In this document: in pieces, positions 38,745 to 47,679 of the stretch | Position numbering within the stretch: the first letter of the stretch is position 1 | Layout: the number at the start of each line of letters is the position of its first letter | Origin: Leifsonia sp. ZF2019 | Lineage (GTDB): Bacteria; Actinomycetota; Actinomycetes; Actinomycetales; Microbacteriaceae | Direction of reading: 5' to 3' | DNA: 64,000 bases | NCBI RefSeq assembly: GCF_019924635.1 | Contig: NZ_CP065037.1 | Coordinates: forward strand, 1,798,001-1,862,000 | Notes under the pieces: generated by a model | What the model was told of the DNA's origin: nothing | Databases searched by the model: none | Seen by the model: only the letters and a program-made list of their open reading frames with translations | Translations under genes and position numbers: made by a program

Positions 38745-39533
38745 GTGTCCCATCCCGAAGATCCCGCCGTCCCGCGTCCCCCGGTGAAGCGTCAGCGCTC
38801 CGAGAAGAGCCGTCCGTCGATCTTCTGGGTCCTGGCGTTCCTCGTCGTGCCGCTGGGCAGTCTGCTCGCGCGGTTCCGTATCGCGGACGGAGCGAAGCTG
38901 CCGCGTCACGGCGCGTTCATCGTCGCTCCGAACCACTACAGCGAGATCGACCCGGTGATGATGGGGATGGTGCTGTGGCGGCTCGGCCGACTGCCGCGCT
39001 TTCTCGCCAAGGACAGCCTGTTCCGCGTGCCCGTCGTCGGCTGGTTCCTGCGCAAGTCCGGTCAGGTGCCGGTCGCTCGTGGCGGAGCTGCCCGGGGCGC
39101 TGCGCCGCTCGACGCCGCGCAGAAGATCATCGACGAAGGGCGCATCGTCGTCGTCTACCCGGAGGGCTCGCTCACGCGTGACCCCGACATGTGGCCGATG
39201 CGCGGCAAGACCGGCGCCGCCCGGATGGCGCTGGAGCACGGCATCCCCGTGATCCCGATGGCGCACTGGGGCACGCAGCAGGTGATGGCGCGGTACTCGA
39301 AGAAGATCAGCTTCTTCCCGCGCAAGACGATCGACGTGAAGGTCGGCGACCCCGTCGACCTCTCGGCGTTCGAGGGGCGCAGCCTCGACTCCGCGACGCT
39401 GGCCGAGGCCACCGCGGTGATCATGGCGGCGATCACCGCCCTGCTCGAGGACCTCCGCGGCGAGAAGGCGCCCGCGCAGCGGTGGGACCCGTCGCAGCAC
39501 AACCAGAAGGAGACCGGCCGCTTCGATGGCTAG
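38745..39533 (+). CDS. PlsC-family 1-acyl-glycerol-3-phosphate acyltransferase
   Basis: 262 residues. The acyltransferase motif NHxxxxD appears as PNHYSEIDPVMMG, then YPEGSLTRDPDMWPMRGKTG (EGS motif) and GIPVIPMAHWG (motif IV). A hydrophobic N-terminal helix (IFWVLAFLVVPLGSLLA) suggests membrane association. It would acylate lysophosphatidic acid next to gpsA, whose product is glycerol-3-phosphate. GTG 38745 has GATAAT six bases upstream, a leaderless start inside the operon. Overlaps gpsA by eight bases. Confidence 0.88.
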   Translation: MSHPEDPAVPRPPVKRQRSEKSRPSIFWVLAFLVVPLGSLLARFRIADGAKLPRHGAFIVAPNHYSEIDPVMMGMVLWRLGRLPRFLAKDSLFRVPVVGWFLRKSGQVPVARGGAARGAAPLDAAQKIIDEGRIVVVYPEGSLTRDPDMWPMRGKTGAARMALEHGIPVIPMAHWGTQQVMARYSKKISFFPRKTIDVKVGDPVDLSAFEGRSLDSATLAEATAVIMAAITALLEDLRGEKAPAQRWDPSQHNQKETGRFDG

Positions 39534-40674
39534 CAAGGCTCGTACCGCACTGCCTCCCGCTCCCCGTCGGATCGCCGTTCTCGGCGCCGGCAGCTGGGGG
39601 ACCACCTTCGCGAAGATCCTCGCCGACGGCGGGTCCGACGTCGTGCTCTGGGCGCGCCGTCCGGAGCTCGCGCGCGAGATCAACGAGGTCAAGCGCAACA
39701 GCGATTACCTCGAGGGCATCAACCTGCCGCGCAACCTGCGGGCGACGTCGAAGCTCGGAGAGGCGCTGCGCGACGCGGAAGTCGTGTTCGTCTCGATCCC
39801 GAGCCAGACGCTGCGGGAGAACCTCGCCGCCGTCCAGCCGTACCTCGGCCCGTCCACGATCGTGGTGAGCCTCATGAAGGGCGTCGAGAAGAGCACCGGG
39901 TTGCGGATGAGCGAGGTGATCGCCCAGGCCCTCCCGATCGAGGCCGAGCGGATCGCTGTCGCCTCCGGCCCGAACCTCGCGCTCGAGATCGCGCGCGAGC
40001 AGCCGACCGCGGCCGTGGTCTCGTCGGTGAGCCTGGAGACGGCGCAGACGGTCGCGATGGCCGCCACCAACCGGTATTTCCGCAGCTTCGTGAACACCGA
40101 CGTGATCGGCACGGAGTTCGGCGGCGTGCTGAAGAACCTCATCGCCGTGGCGATCGGCATCGTCGACGGTGTCGGCTACGGCGAGAACACCAAGGCCTCG
40201 ATCATCACGCGCGGGCTGGTCGAGATGACCGACTTCGCCGTGGCGTACGGGGCGGAGGCCCAGACCCTCTCGGGGCTCGCGGGCCTCGGCGACCTGATCG
40301 CGACCTGCGAGTCGTCGCTCAGCCGCAACAACACCGCCGGGCGGCTGCTCGGCCAGGGCTACAGCTTCACCGACGTGGTGAAACAGATGAACCAGACTGC
40401 GGAGGGGCTGGCCTCGGTCGCCCCCGTGCTGAGCCTGGCGGAGGCGCGCGGCGTGGACATGCCGATCGTGCGGCAGGTGAGCCAGGTGCTCGCCGGAACG
40501 CTCGATCCGAAGGACATCGCGCCGCACCTCACGACGGACTCGGACGAGCCGCAAGGCGAAAGGACGACGGATGACGGACACGGCCGCAGTGGCTCTACTC
40601 TTCGGGGGGCGTTCAAGCGAGCATTCGATCAGCTGCGCAACGGCGGCCGGGGTCCTCGCGGCGATCGACCGTAG
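39526..40674 (+). CDS. gpsA: Glycerol-3-phosphate dehydrogenase [NAD(P)+]
   Basis: 382 residues. NAD motif VLGAGSWGTTFAKIL, SIPSQTLREN, the catalytic Lys in GTEFGGVLKNLIAVAIG and TKASIITRGLVEM. The product glycerol-3-phosphate feeds the acyltransferase upstream. The normal end lies near HLTTDSDEPQ; here the frame goes on 104 bases into ddl, giving a 35-residue Arg/Gly-rich tail with no family similarity. A frame-shifting change near the original stop is possible. The N-terminus overlaps the acyltransferase by eight bases. Confidence 0.92.
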   Translation: MASKARTALPPAPRRIAVLGAGSWGTTFAKILADGGSDVVLWARRPELAREINEVKRNSDYLEGINLPRNLRATSKLGEALRDAEVVFVSIPSQTLRENLAAVQPYLGPSTIVVSLMKGVEKSTGLRMSEVIAQALPIEAERIAVASGPNLALEIAREQPTAAVVSSVSLETAQTVAMAATNRYFRSFVNTDVIGTEFGGVLKNLIAVAIGIVDGVGYGENTKASIITRGLVEMTDFAVAYGAEAQTLSGLAGLGDLIATCESSLSRNNTAGRLLGQGYSFTDVVKQMNQTAEGLASVAPVLSLAEARGVDMPIVRQVSQVLAGTLDPKDIAPHLTTDSDEPQGERTTDDGHGRSGSTLRGAFKRAFDQLRNGGRGPRGDRP

Positions 40675-41668
40675 CGCCTACCGCGTCATCCCGATCGGGA
40701 TCACGCACGACGGCGCCTTCACCCTCCAGCCGGACGACGCCGAGCGGTTCGCGCTCGACGCGGAGGCGCTCCCCGAGGTCGAGGACAACGGCACCCGCGT
40801 GCACTGGCCCGAGAGCGCCACGACCCGCGAACTGACCGTCACGCACCCGGACGGCTCGGTGGAGTCCCTCGGCGACGTCGACATCGTGTTCCCGATCCTG
40901 CACGGTCCGTGGGGCGAGGACGGAACGGTGCAGGGCCTGCTCGAGCTGGTCGGCCTGCCCTACGTGGGCAGCGGCGTTCTCGCCAGCGCGCTCGGGATGG
41001 ACAAGCACTTCACGAAGACCGTCCTGCTGCAGGCGGGCATCCCCGTCGCCCCGTGGCAGACCGTGACCGCTCACCGGTGGGGCGCCGCTCCGGAGGCCGT
41101 CGAGGCCGAAGCCCGTGACCTCGGGCTTCCCGCGTTCGTCAAGCCGGCGCGGGCGGGGTCGAGCGTCGGCGTGACGAAGGTCAAGGACTGGTCGGAGCTC
41201 GCCGCCGCGATCGAGGTTGCCCTCGCCGAAGACGACCGGGTGTTGATCGAGTCGGCCGTCGTCGGCCGTGAGGTGGAGATCGCCGTGCTCGGCGGCCGAC
41301 CGGGGGAGGCTGCGCGTGCCTCCGTCGCTGGCGAGGTCGTCGTCTCCGGGCGCGACTTCTACGACTTCGCAGCGAAGTACCTCGACGCCCCCGGGATCGA
41401 CCTGGTCTGCCCGGCCGACCTGAGCGCGGCCGAGCTCGCCGACATGGCCGATCTCGCTGTGCGCGCGTTCGACGCCATCGGGGGAGAGGGCCTGGCACGC
41501 GTGGACTTCTTCCTGACCGCGGACGGTTTCGTCGTCAACGAGATCAACACGATGCCGGGCTTCACTCCGATCTCGATGTTCCCGCGCTGCTGGCAGGAGT
41601 CGGGGCTGTCGTACCCGGATCTGATCGACGAGCTCATCCAGGTGGCGCTGGCTCGCGCGGCGGCCTGA
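40571..41668 (+). CDS. ddl: D-alanine--D-alanine ligase
   Basis: 365 residues. ATP-grasp ligase with N-terminal FGGRSSEHSISCATA, loop HGPWGEDGTVQGLLELVG, FVKPARAGSSVGVTKV and metal site NEINTMPGFTPISMFP. It joins two D-Ala for peptidoglycan. AAAGGA precedes ATG 40571, deep inside the gpsA 3' end (104-base overlap in another frame), so it can be read with strong coupling. Sits near murA in the envelope cluster. Confidence 0.96.
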   Translation: MTDTAAVALLFGGRSSEHSISCATAAGVLAAIDRSAYRVIPIGITHDGAFTLQPDDAERFALDAEALPEVEDNGTRVHWPESATTRELTVTHPDGSVESLGDVDIVFPILHGPWGEDGTVQGLLELVGLPYVGSGVLASALGMDKHFTKTVLLQAGIPVAPWQTVTAHRWGAAPEAVEAEARDLGLPAFVKPARAGSSVGVTKVKDWSELAAAIEVALAEDDRVLIESAVVGREVEIAVLGGRPGEAARASVAGEVVVSGRDFYDFAAKYLDAPGIDLVCPADLSAAELADMADLAVRAFDAIGGEGLARVDFFLTADGFVVNEINTMPGFTPISMFPRCWQESGLSYPDLIDELIQVALARAAA

Positions 41669-41674
41669 GCGCCC

Positions 41675-41740
41675 CGCGCTGCGGTTCGGGACGAACGCTG
41701 CGCGGCGCGCGACCGCGGATGTCCCGTGCGACCGCGGTCG
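41675..41740. repeat. Intergenic direct repeat, copy 1
   Basis: A 66-base unit repeated at 41768-41833 with a 93-base period; the two copies match except at the bases around 41718-41720. Core: CGGGACGAACGCTGCGCGG. It ends in the palindrome CGACCGCGGTCG (41729-41740). Copy 1 pairs with itself less well than copy 2. Confidence 0.85.
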
Positions 41741-41767
41741 CTGCCGTGCGGCGCGCGGGTGGCCTGG

Positions 41768-41833
41768 CGCGCTGCGGTTCGGGACGAACGCTGCGCGGCG
41801 CGCGACCGCGTTCGTCCCGTGCGACCGCGGTCG
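41768..41833. repeat. Intergenic direct repeat, copy 2 with hairpin
   Basis: Second copy of the 66-base unit. CGGGACGAACGC (41780-41791) and GCGTTCGTCCCG (41808-41819) pair over 12 bases, then the palindrome CGACCGCGGTCG (41822-41833). The pair of copies sits between the convergent stops of ddl and the DUF3515 gene, a place for a bidirectional terminator. Confidence 0.85.
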
Positions 41834-41856
41834 TCCGGCGGGGCGGCGGATGCCGC

Positions 41857-42399
41857 TCAGCGGGTGGGCGTGGGCGTCGGCGTCGCTGTGGACCCGTCGG
41901 TCGCGCCGTCCGTCGGGGTGAGGCTCGTGTCGAGCGTCGACAGGCACTGCTTGGTCTGCTTGACCGTCGAGACGGCGGAGGCGAACTCGGGCAGCACCGA
42001 CGAGTCGGACACGCCGGCCACGTGATCGATCACGACCTCCGTCGCGGGGGTGCGGCCGAAGGTCTGATAGACGATCGTCTTGGCGGTCGGGTCCGTCATC
42101 AGCACCCAGTCCACGCCGTTGACGTTGACGCACGGCTGGGTGGTCGGCCCGATGTCGGGGACGCCGCAGCGCAGGATGACCGCTGCGGGGTCGCCCCACG
42201 CACCGGTGGCCTGCGCGTCCGTGACGCGCTTGTCCTTGTCAGCGACCGTGTCGGGGAGGCGCACGCTGATCTCGGCGCAGCCGGGGTCGTTGGCGTCGGC
42301 GCCCGGGTCGAGCGAGACGGTGGGCGCGCATCCGGTCAGGGCGAGCGCGATGGCTCCTGCAGCGAGGACGGAGGCGAGGGCGGTGCGGCGGACGGTCAC
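41857..42399 (-). CDS. DUF3515-family lipoprotein
   Basis: 180 residues, lipobox LTGC-A after a short hydrophobic core, so lipid-anchored outside. The body (CAEISVRLPDTVADKDKR, AVILRCGVPDIGPTTQPC, VNGVDWVL) is the DUF3515 fold; the paired Cys may form disulfides. The C-terminus ends in Thr/Pro repeats (PTPTPTR). The gene is next to ddl/thiL across the Microbacteriaceae. GTG 42399 with TAGCCT eight bases upstream, overlapping the thiL promoter. Role unknown. Confidence 0.88.
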   Translation of the reverse strand: MTVRRTALASVLAAGAIALALTGCAPTVSLDPGADANDPGCAEISVRLPDTVADKDKRVTDAQATGAWGDPAAVILRCGVPDIGPTTQPCVNVNGVDWVLMTDPTAKTIVYQTFGRTPATEVVIDHVAGVSDSSVLPEFASAVSTVKQTKQCLSTLDTSLTPTDGATDGSTATPTPTPTR

Positions 42400-42407
42400 G
42401 ATGATTC

Positions 42408-42417
42408 AGGCTAGCGT
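42408..42417. promoter_or_regulatory. Overlapping divergent -10 boxes (DUF3515 / thiL)
   Basis: TAGCCT on the minus strand (42413-42408) and TAGCGT on the plus strand (42412-42417) share bases of a central CTAG. Each lies eight bases before the start codon on its strand (GTG 42399 and ATG 42426), so the two promoters share sequence and cannot fire together. Confidence 0.55.
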
Positions 42418-42425
42418 TTCCAGAC

Positions 42426-43427
42426 ATGGGAATGTCTGAGAGCACGGCGGCCGGTGCGACGATCGGAGAGGTCTCCGAGCGGGAGGCGCTGCGCGGCATC
42501 TTTCCCCGCCTCCCCGGGTCGTCGGCCACCCTGGTCGGCCCCGGCGACGACGCGGCTGTGCTCGCCGCCCCCGACGGCCGGTACGTCGTCACGACCGACA
42601 TGATGGTCCACGGCCCGGATTTCCGGCTCGCCTGGTCGTCGCCGGAGGATCTCGGCTGGAAGGCCGCCGCCACCAATCTCTCCGATGTCGCCGCGATGGG
42701 CGCCGTCCCGACCGCGCTGGTGGTGGCCATCGCGGCTCCGGCCGACACTCCCGTCGCCGACCTCGAGGCCATCGCGGACGGGTTCCGCCTGGCGTGCGAG
42801 GCACTCGCCCCGGGCTGCGGAGTCGTCGGCGGCGACCTGTCGGTATCGGAGACGATGACCTTCGCCGTGACCGCCTTCGGCGACCTCGAGGGGCGCGCTC
42901 CGGTGCTGCGCAGCGGGGCGCGGCCCGGAGACGTGGTCGCGGTGTCCGGGAGGCTGGGAGCGGCCGCTGCGGGACTCCGACTGCTCTTCGACGAGGCCGT
43001 CGATGCGTCCGGAGTGCCCGACCGCGATCGGTTCGCTGCCGTCGTGGCCGCGCATCCCGACGCCGTCCGTGCGCAGCTGCGGCCGGAGCCTCCCATCGCC
43101 GACGGCCCCCGCGCTGCGGACGCGGGCGCGACCGCCATGCTCGACCTCTCCGACGGCTTGGCGCTCGACGCCCGGCGGGTGGCCGAGGCCAGCGGTGTCG
43201 CGATCGATCTCGACCCCGGTCTGCTCGGTGACGACCCGCGCGCCGCCCTCACTGGAGGAGAGGACCACGGCCTGTTCGCCGCCTTCCCGGCCGGCGCAGC
43301 GCTTCCCGGCGGCTTCCGCCGGATCGGCGCGGTGCGCGACGGCAGCGGCCTGCTGGTCGCCGGCCGCCCCTTCGACGAGCGCGGCGGCTGGGACCCGTAC
43401 CTCGAGTGGGACGGCGCAGCCGGCTGA
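42426..43427 (+). CDS. thiL: Thiamine-monophosphate kinase
   Basis: 333 residues. ThiL signatures: GPGDDAAVLAAPDGRYVVTTD, WKAAATNLSDVAAMGAVP, GGDLSVSETM, SGRLGAAAAGL and DLSDGLALDARRVAEAS with GGEDHGLFAAFP near the end. It phosphorylates thiamine monophosphate to the diphosphate cofactor. ATG 42426 or the in-frame ATG 42432; the former fits the leaderless spacing. Confidence 0.95.
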   Translation: MGMSESTAAGATIGEVSEREALRGIFPRLPGSSATLVGPGDDAAVLAAPDGRYVVTTDMMVHGPDFRLAWSSPEDLGWKAAATNLSDVAAMGAVPTALVVAIAAPADTPVADLEAIADGFRLACEALAPGCGVVGGDLSVSETMTFAVTAFGDLEGRAPVLRSGARPGDVVAVSGRLGAAAAGLRLLFDEAVDASGVPDRDRFAAVVAAHPDAVRAQLRPEPPIADGPRAADAGATAMLDLSDGLALDARRVAEASGVAIDLDPGLLGDDPRAALTGGEDHGLFAAFPAGAALPGGFRRIGAVRDGSGLLVAGRPFDERGGWDPYLEWDGAAG

Positions 43428-43450
43428 CCGCGTCCGCGCGATCACGTTCA

Positions 43451-43501
43451 GGGGTCGCATCCTGCCGCTCTGCCGGCCGCATTGCGGCAGTTCGCGACCC
43501 C
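43451..43501. terminator. Hairpin between thiL and rsmD
   Basis: Arms 43451-43468 (GGGGTCGC...CTGCCGC) and 43484-43501 pair over 15 of 18 bases with a 3x3 internal loop. It shares the GGGGTCGC core with 31661-31715. It lies between convergent genes, so a bidirectional terminator is likely. Confidence 0.6.
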
Positions 43502-43523
43502 CGCGATGCTCGCGGCGGGGGCG

Positions 43524-44096
43524 TCAGAGCGCGGTGCGGTTCAGCCAGAACAGCGCGGTCTCGCCGTAGTCCTTGCGGCGCGTGAGCTCCAGCCCGTCCG
43601 GGAGGGCGGGCTCGCCGTTGCGGGTGCTGCGCTCGACGCAGACGGTGGCGCCGGGCGCGAGAAGAGGGACGAGCGCGGTCAGCACGTCCAGCAGCTCGGC
43701 ATCGCCCACATCGTAGGGCGGATCGACGAACACGAGGTCGAACGGGCCGGCAGCGCCGGAGAGGTACGACTGCACGCTGGTGGCCCGGACGTCGACGGTC
43801 GGACGCGCGGACGCGGGGGCGGCCTTCGTCACGGCCGCGGCGTTGCGGCGGCAGATCTGCGCGGCCGCGGCACCCCGCTCCACGAGGACGACGGAGGAGG
43901 CGCCCCGGCTGGCGGCCTCGAGACCGAGGGCGCCCGAGCCGGCGAACAGGTCGAGCACCCGCGCGCCGTGCACCTCGCCGCGCGCGTCGAGCGCCGAGAA
44001 GGCGGCCTCGCGCACGCGGTCGCTCGTCGGGCGGGTGCCGCTCTTCGGCACCTGGAGGGTGAGGGAGCCGGCGAAACCGGAGACGATGCGGGTCAT
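43524..44096 (-). CDS. rsmD: 16S rRNA (guanine(966)-N(2))-methyltransferase
   Basis: 190 residues. SAM motif VLDLFAGSGALGLEAASRG and catalytic DPPYDVGDAELL are complete; N-terminal RIVSGFAGSLTLQVPKSGTRP matches RsmD. It methylates G966 in the 30S head. It ends just before the thiL hairpin. TAGGCT nine bases before ATG may be a promoter. Confidence 0.93.
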   Translation of the reverse strand: MTRIVSGFAGSLTLQVPKSGTRPTSDRVREAAFSALDARGEVHGARVLDLFAGSGALGLEAASRGASSVVLVERGAAAAQICRRNAAAVTKAAPASARPTVDVRATSVQSYLSGAAGPFDLVFVDPPYDVGDAELLDVLTALVPLLAPGATVCVERSTRNGEPALPDGLELTRRKDYGETALFWLNRTAL

Positions 44097-44174
44097 GGCA
44101 CACCGAGCCTAGCGGCACGGGATACCACCATCGCGCACTGGTCTTCGCCGGGCGACGGCACCAAGATAGGGGCC

Positions 44175-44915
44175 ATGGTGGAGCGCCTCGAACAACCCGA
44201 GCTCGACGCGTTGTGGGACGTCGACGACCCGGTCGGCTCGGCGGAGCGGATCGCGGCGGCGGCGTCGCGACCCGACCGTCCCGAGCTTGTCCGTGCTGAG
44301 CTGCAGACCCAGCGGGCGCGGGCGTTCGGCCTGCAGGGCCGTTTCGCCGAGGCGGACGCCCTGCTGGCGTCACTGGAGCCTGCCACGGGCATCCTCCACG
44401 TGCGGATCGTGCTGGAACGCGGGCGCCTGCTCAACACCGAGGGACGCCATGCCGAGGCGGTCGAGATGTTCCAGGAGGCGCTGCAGGCCGCCCGGCGGGA
44501 GGGTGACGTCTTCCTCGCCGTCGACGCCGCGCACATGCTCGCGATCGCCGACCCCGCGCGCGGCGAGCAGTGGACGGAGGAGGCCGACGCCGAGCTGGCC
44601 GCGACGACGGATCCGCGCATCCTCCGCTGGCGCGTCGCGCTCCGCAACAACCGCGGCTGGTCGTTGCTGGAGGAGGGGGACGCGGAAGCCGCTCTGCGCG
44701 AATTCGACCGGGCTCTGGAGGCCGCTGTGGAGTACGGGACCCCCGATCAGCGGTTCGCCGCGCGCTGGGCGGTCGCCCGTGCGCTCCGCAGCGCCGGTCG
44801 CGCGGAGGAGGCGCTCGAGCTGCAGCGACGGCTCGCCGAGGAGCGTCCCGAGGATCCGTATGTCGTCGCCGAGCTCGCCGCGCTGACGGGGGCAGCGCCT
44901 ACGATCGAACCATGA
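44175..44915 (+). CDS. Tetratricopeptide-repeat protein
   Basis: 246 residues, mostly TPR-like helices: ALLASLEPATGILHVRIVLERGRLL, GRHAEAVEMFQEALQAARREGD, RGWSLLEEGDAEAALREFDRALEAAVEYG, ARALRSAGRAEEALELQRRLAEE. About four to five repeats; no signal peptide. TPR proteins mediate protein contacts; partner unknown. It is coupled to recG by ATGA. ATG 44175 has AGGGG close upstream. Confidence 0.8.
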   Translation: MVERLEQPELDALWDVDDPVGSAERIAAAASRPDRPELVRAELQTQRARAFGLQGRFAEADALLASLEPATGILHVRIVLERGRLLNTEGRHAEAVEMFQEALQAARREGDVFLAVDAAHMLAIADPARGEQWTEEADAELAATTDPRILRWRVALRNNRGWSLLEEGDAEAALREFDRALEAAVEYGTPDQRFAARWAVARALRSAGRAEEALELQRRLAEERPEDPYVVAELAALTGAAPTIEP

Positions 44916-47128
44916 CCAACGCCTCCGCCCCGGCTGCCGAGGGCGCGATCACGCTCGACTCGCGGCTCGCCGGCGTGCTCGGCGGGCGCACGGCCTCCGC
45001 GTTCGAGAAGGCGTTCGGGATGCGCACCGTGGGCGACCTCCTGCACCACTTTCCGCGCCGGTACGCGCGCCGTGGCGAGCTGACGGCGCTCGCCAATCTG
45101 CCGCTGGACGAGAACGTCACGATCATCGCCGAGGTGCTCCGCGTGCAAGAGCGGTCCATGCGGGCGCGCCGGGGATCGATCCTCGAGGTGAAGATCTCCG
45201 ATGGCGAGGGGATCCTGACGCTGACGTTCTTCAACCAGTCCTGGCGCTCGAAGGATCTCGTGCCGGGCGTGCGCGGCATCTTCGCAGGCAAGGTCTCTGC
45301 CTACCGCGGGGCGCTCCAGCTGGCGCACCCCGACTACGAGCTCTTCGAGCCCGACTCCGAGAACGCGGTGGCACCCGGGAGCGCCGCGGCGACGTCGTGG
45401 GCGCAGACGCCCATCCCGATCTACCCGGCGACCGGCACGGTCGCGAGCTGGCAGGTGCAGAAGGCCGTCGAACTCGCGCTCGACGCCCTGGACACCGCGC
45501 CCGACCCCGTGCCGGCCTCCATCGCGGCCGAACGCGGTCTGCTGTCGTACCGCGACGCGCTCGAGGGCATCCACCGTCCGCAGAAGGACGCGCAGTGGCA
45601 GCGGGCGCGCGACGCCCTGCGCTTCCAGGAGGCGTTCGTCCTGCAGGCGGCGCTGCTGCAGCAACGCGCCGCGGCGCGCACGGTCCCGTCGACGCCGCGG
45701 CGCGCCGAGCCAGGAGGCCTCCTCGAGCGGTTCGACGCGGCCCTGCCGTTCTCGCTGACCGATGACCAGGCACTGGTCGGCTCGGAGATCACGGCCGACC
45801 TGGCCAGCACCGCCGCCATGCATCGGCTGGTGCAGGGCGAGGTCGGCTCGGGCAAGACGCTCGTCGCGCTGCGGGCGATGCTCGCCGTCGCCGACTCGGG
45901 CGGCCAGTCCGCGCTGCTCGCCCCGACCGAGGTGCTCGCGGCGCAGCACCTGCGGTCGATCGCGGCGATGCTCGGCCCCGACCTCTCCGCGCAGCTCATG
46001 CCCACCCTGCTCACCGGACAGCTGAGCGCCGCGGAGCGCAAGCGCGCACTGCTGCGCACCGTCTCCGGCCAGGCGCGCATCGTGATCGGCACCCACGCGC
46101 TGCTCGGCGACGCGGTGACGTTCTTCGACCTCGGGCTCGTCGTCGTCGACGAGCAGCACCGGTTCGGCGTCGAGCAGCGGGAGGCGCTGCGGGCGAAGGG
46201 CGGGACGCCCCCGCACGTGCTCGTGCTGACCGCCACGCCCATCCCGCGCACGGTCGCCATGACGGTCTTCGGCGACCTCGACGTGTCGACGATCGCCCAG
46301 CTTCCCGCCGGTCGCCAGGGCATCGAGAGCTTCGTCGTGCCCCTGGCCGATCGTCCCGGCTGGGAGCGGCGCATCTGGGAGCGGGCGTCCGAGGAGATCG
46401 CGAAGGGCCGCCAGGTGTTCGTGGTGTGCCCGGCGATCAGCGGTAAGGAGGTCGAGGACGACGGCGGCGAGCGGGAGGAGCCCGAGGACGCCGCGGACGA
46501 CGGAGCGCCGCGCGCGGTCGCCACGGTCGAGTCGGTGGCGGCGCAGGTGCGCGCCGATCCGCTCTTCGCCCGGGCCCGCGTCGGCGTGCTGCACGGCAGG
46601 CTCGCGAGCGACGCGAAGGACGAGGTGATGCGCGCCTTCGCGTCCGGCGACATCGACATCCTCATCGCCACGACGGTGATCGAGGTGGGCGTCAACGTGC
46701 CGAACGCCTCCGCCATGGTCGTGCTCGACGCCGACCGGTTCGGCGTCTCTCAGCTCCACCAGCTGCGCGGCCGGGTCGGCCGGGGCGAGATCCCGGGACT
46801 CTGCCTGCTGGTGACGTCGGCCGAGGAGGGATCGCTGGCGCGCGAGCGGGTGGAGGCGGTGGCGGCGACGCTCGACGGCTTCGAGCTGGCCAACGTCGAC
46901 CTCGAGCTGCGACGGGAGGGCGACGTGCTCGGCAGCCGGCAGTCCGGTGGCCGGTCGTCCCTGCGGCTGCTGCGGGTCGCGGCCGACGGCGACCTGATCC
47001 AGGAGGCGCGTGTCGCCGCGGCGGAGACCCTCGACGCCGAGGGCGGCCTGGCGGCGGTCCCCGCCCTGCAGGCCGCGCTGGCCAGGAGGCTCGACGAGGC
47101 GGAGCGCGCCTACCTCGGCAAGTCGTGA
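44912..47128 (+). CDS. recG: ATP-dependent DNA helicase RecG
   Basis: 738 residues: wedge/OB domain ([31 protein letters not shown]), helicase I with [25 protein letters not shown] (DEQH) and [16 protein letters not shown], helicase II with [29 protein letters not shown] and [13 protein letters not shown]. It reverses stalled replication forks. An acidic insert ([16 protein letters not shown]) lies in domain II after [10 protein letters not shown], as in other actinobacteria. It starts at ATG 44912 overlapping the TPR gene stop. Confidence 0.96.
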   Translation: MTNASAPAAEGAITLDSRLAGVLGGRTASAFEKAFGMRTVGDLLHHFPRRYARRGELTALANLPLDENVTIIAEVLRVQERSMRARRGSILEVKISDGEGILTLTFFNQSWRSKDLVPGVRGIFAGKVSAYRGALQLAHPDYELFEPDSENAVAPGSAAATSWAQTPIPIYPATGTVASWQVQKAVELALDALDTAPDPVPASIAAERGLLSYRDALEGIHRPQKDAQWQRARDALRFQEAFVLQAALLQQRAAARTVPSTPRRAEPGGLLERFDAALPFSLTDDQALVGSEITADLASTAAMHRLVQGEVGSGKTLVALRAMLAVADSGGQSALLAPTEVLAAQHLRSIAAMLGPDLSAQLMPTLLTGQLSAAERKRALLRTVSGQARIVIGTHALLGDAVTFFDLGLVVVDEQHRFGVEQREALRAKGGTPPHVLVLTATPIPRTVAMTVFGDLDVSTIAQLPAGRQGIESFVVPLADRPGWERRIWERASEEIAKGRQVFVVCPAISGKEVEDDGGEREEPEDAADDGAPRAVATVESVAAQVRADPLFARARVGVLHGRLASDAKDEVMRAFASGDIDILIATTVIEVGVNVPNASAMVVLDADRFGVSQLHQLRGRVGRGEIPGLCLLVTSAEEGSLARERVEAVAATLDGFELANVDLELRREGDVLGSRQSGGRSSLRLLRVAADGDLIQEARVAAAETLDAEGGLAAVPALQAALARRLDEAERAYLGKS

Positions 47129-47183
47129 CAAGGTAACGGATTCACAACGAAATGCCGGGTACCGCGGGATAGTCTGGTGCCCT

Positions 47184-47666
47184 ATGAACAGGATCGCCGT
47201 AGTCCCTGGATCGTTCGACCCGGTCACCCTCGGTCACCTCGATGTGATCGAACGCGCCGCCGGGCTCTGGGACGAAGTCCACGTCGTGGTGGTCCACAAC
47301 CCGGACAAGTCGGCCCTGCTGCCCATCGCGCAGCGGGTCTCGCTGCTGGAGAAGTCGATCGAGGAGGCCGGGATCACCGGCAACGTCATCGTCGCCTCCT
47401 GGTCGATGGGGCTGCTGGTCGACTACTGCACGGACGTGGGGGCGCACGTGCTCGTCAAGGGGATCCGCTCGCAGGTGGACGTCGCATACGAGACGCCGAT
47501 GGCGATCGTGAACCGCCACCTCGCCGATGTCGAGACGGTGTTCCTGCTCCCCAACCCCGCCAACGCGCACGTCTCCAGCTCCCTGGTGCGTCAGGTCTCG
47601 GCGCTGGGCGGCGACGTGAGTCCGTACGTCCCGCCCGCGGTTTTCGAACTGCTGTCATCGAGATGA
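47184..47666 (+). CDS. coaD: Phosphopantetheine adenylyltransferase
   Basis: 160 residues. [20 protein letters not shown] has the TxGH motif, then [24 protein letters not shown] and [23 protein letters not shown] (ISSTxVR-type). Makes dephospho-CoA from phosphopantetheine. TAGTCT eight bases before ATG 47184 suggests a leaderless start; no Shine-Dalgarno is seen. Short gap to the moxR gene. Confidence 0.97.
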   Translation: MNRIAVVPGSFDPVTLGHLDVIERAAGLWDEVHVVVVHNPDKSALLPIAQRVSLLEKSIEEAGITGNVIVASWSMGLLVDYCTDVGAHVLVKGIRSQVDVAYETPMAIVNRHLADVETVFLLPNPANAHVSSSLVRQVSALGGDVSPYVPPAVFELLSSR

Positions 47667-47679
47667 GAGTGCAGGAGCC

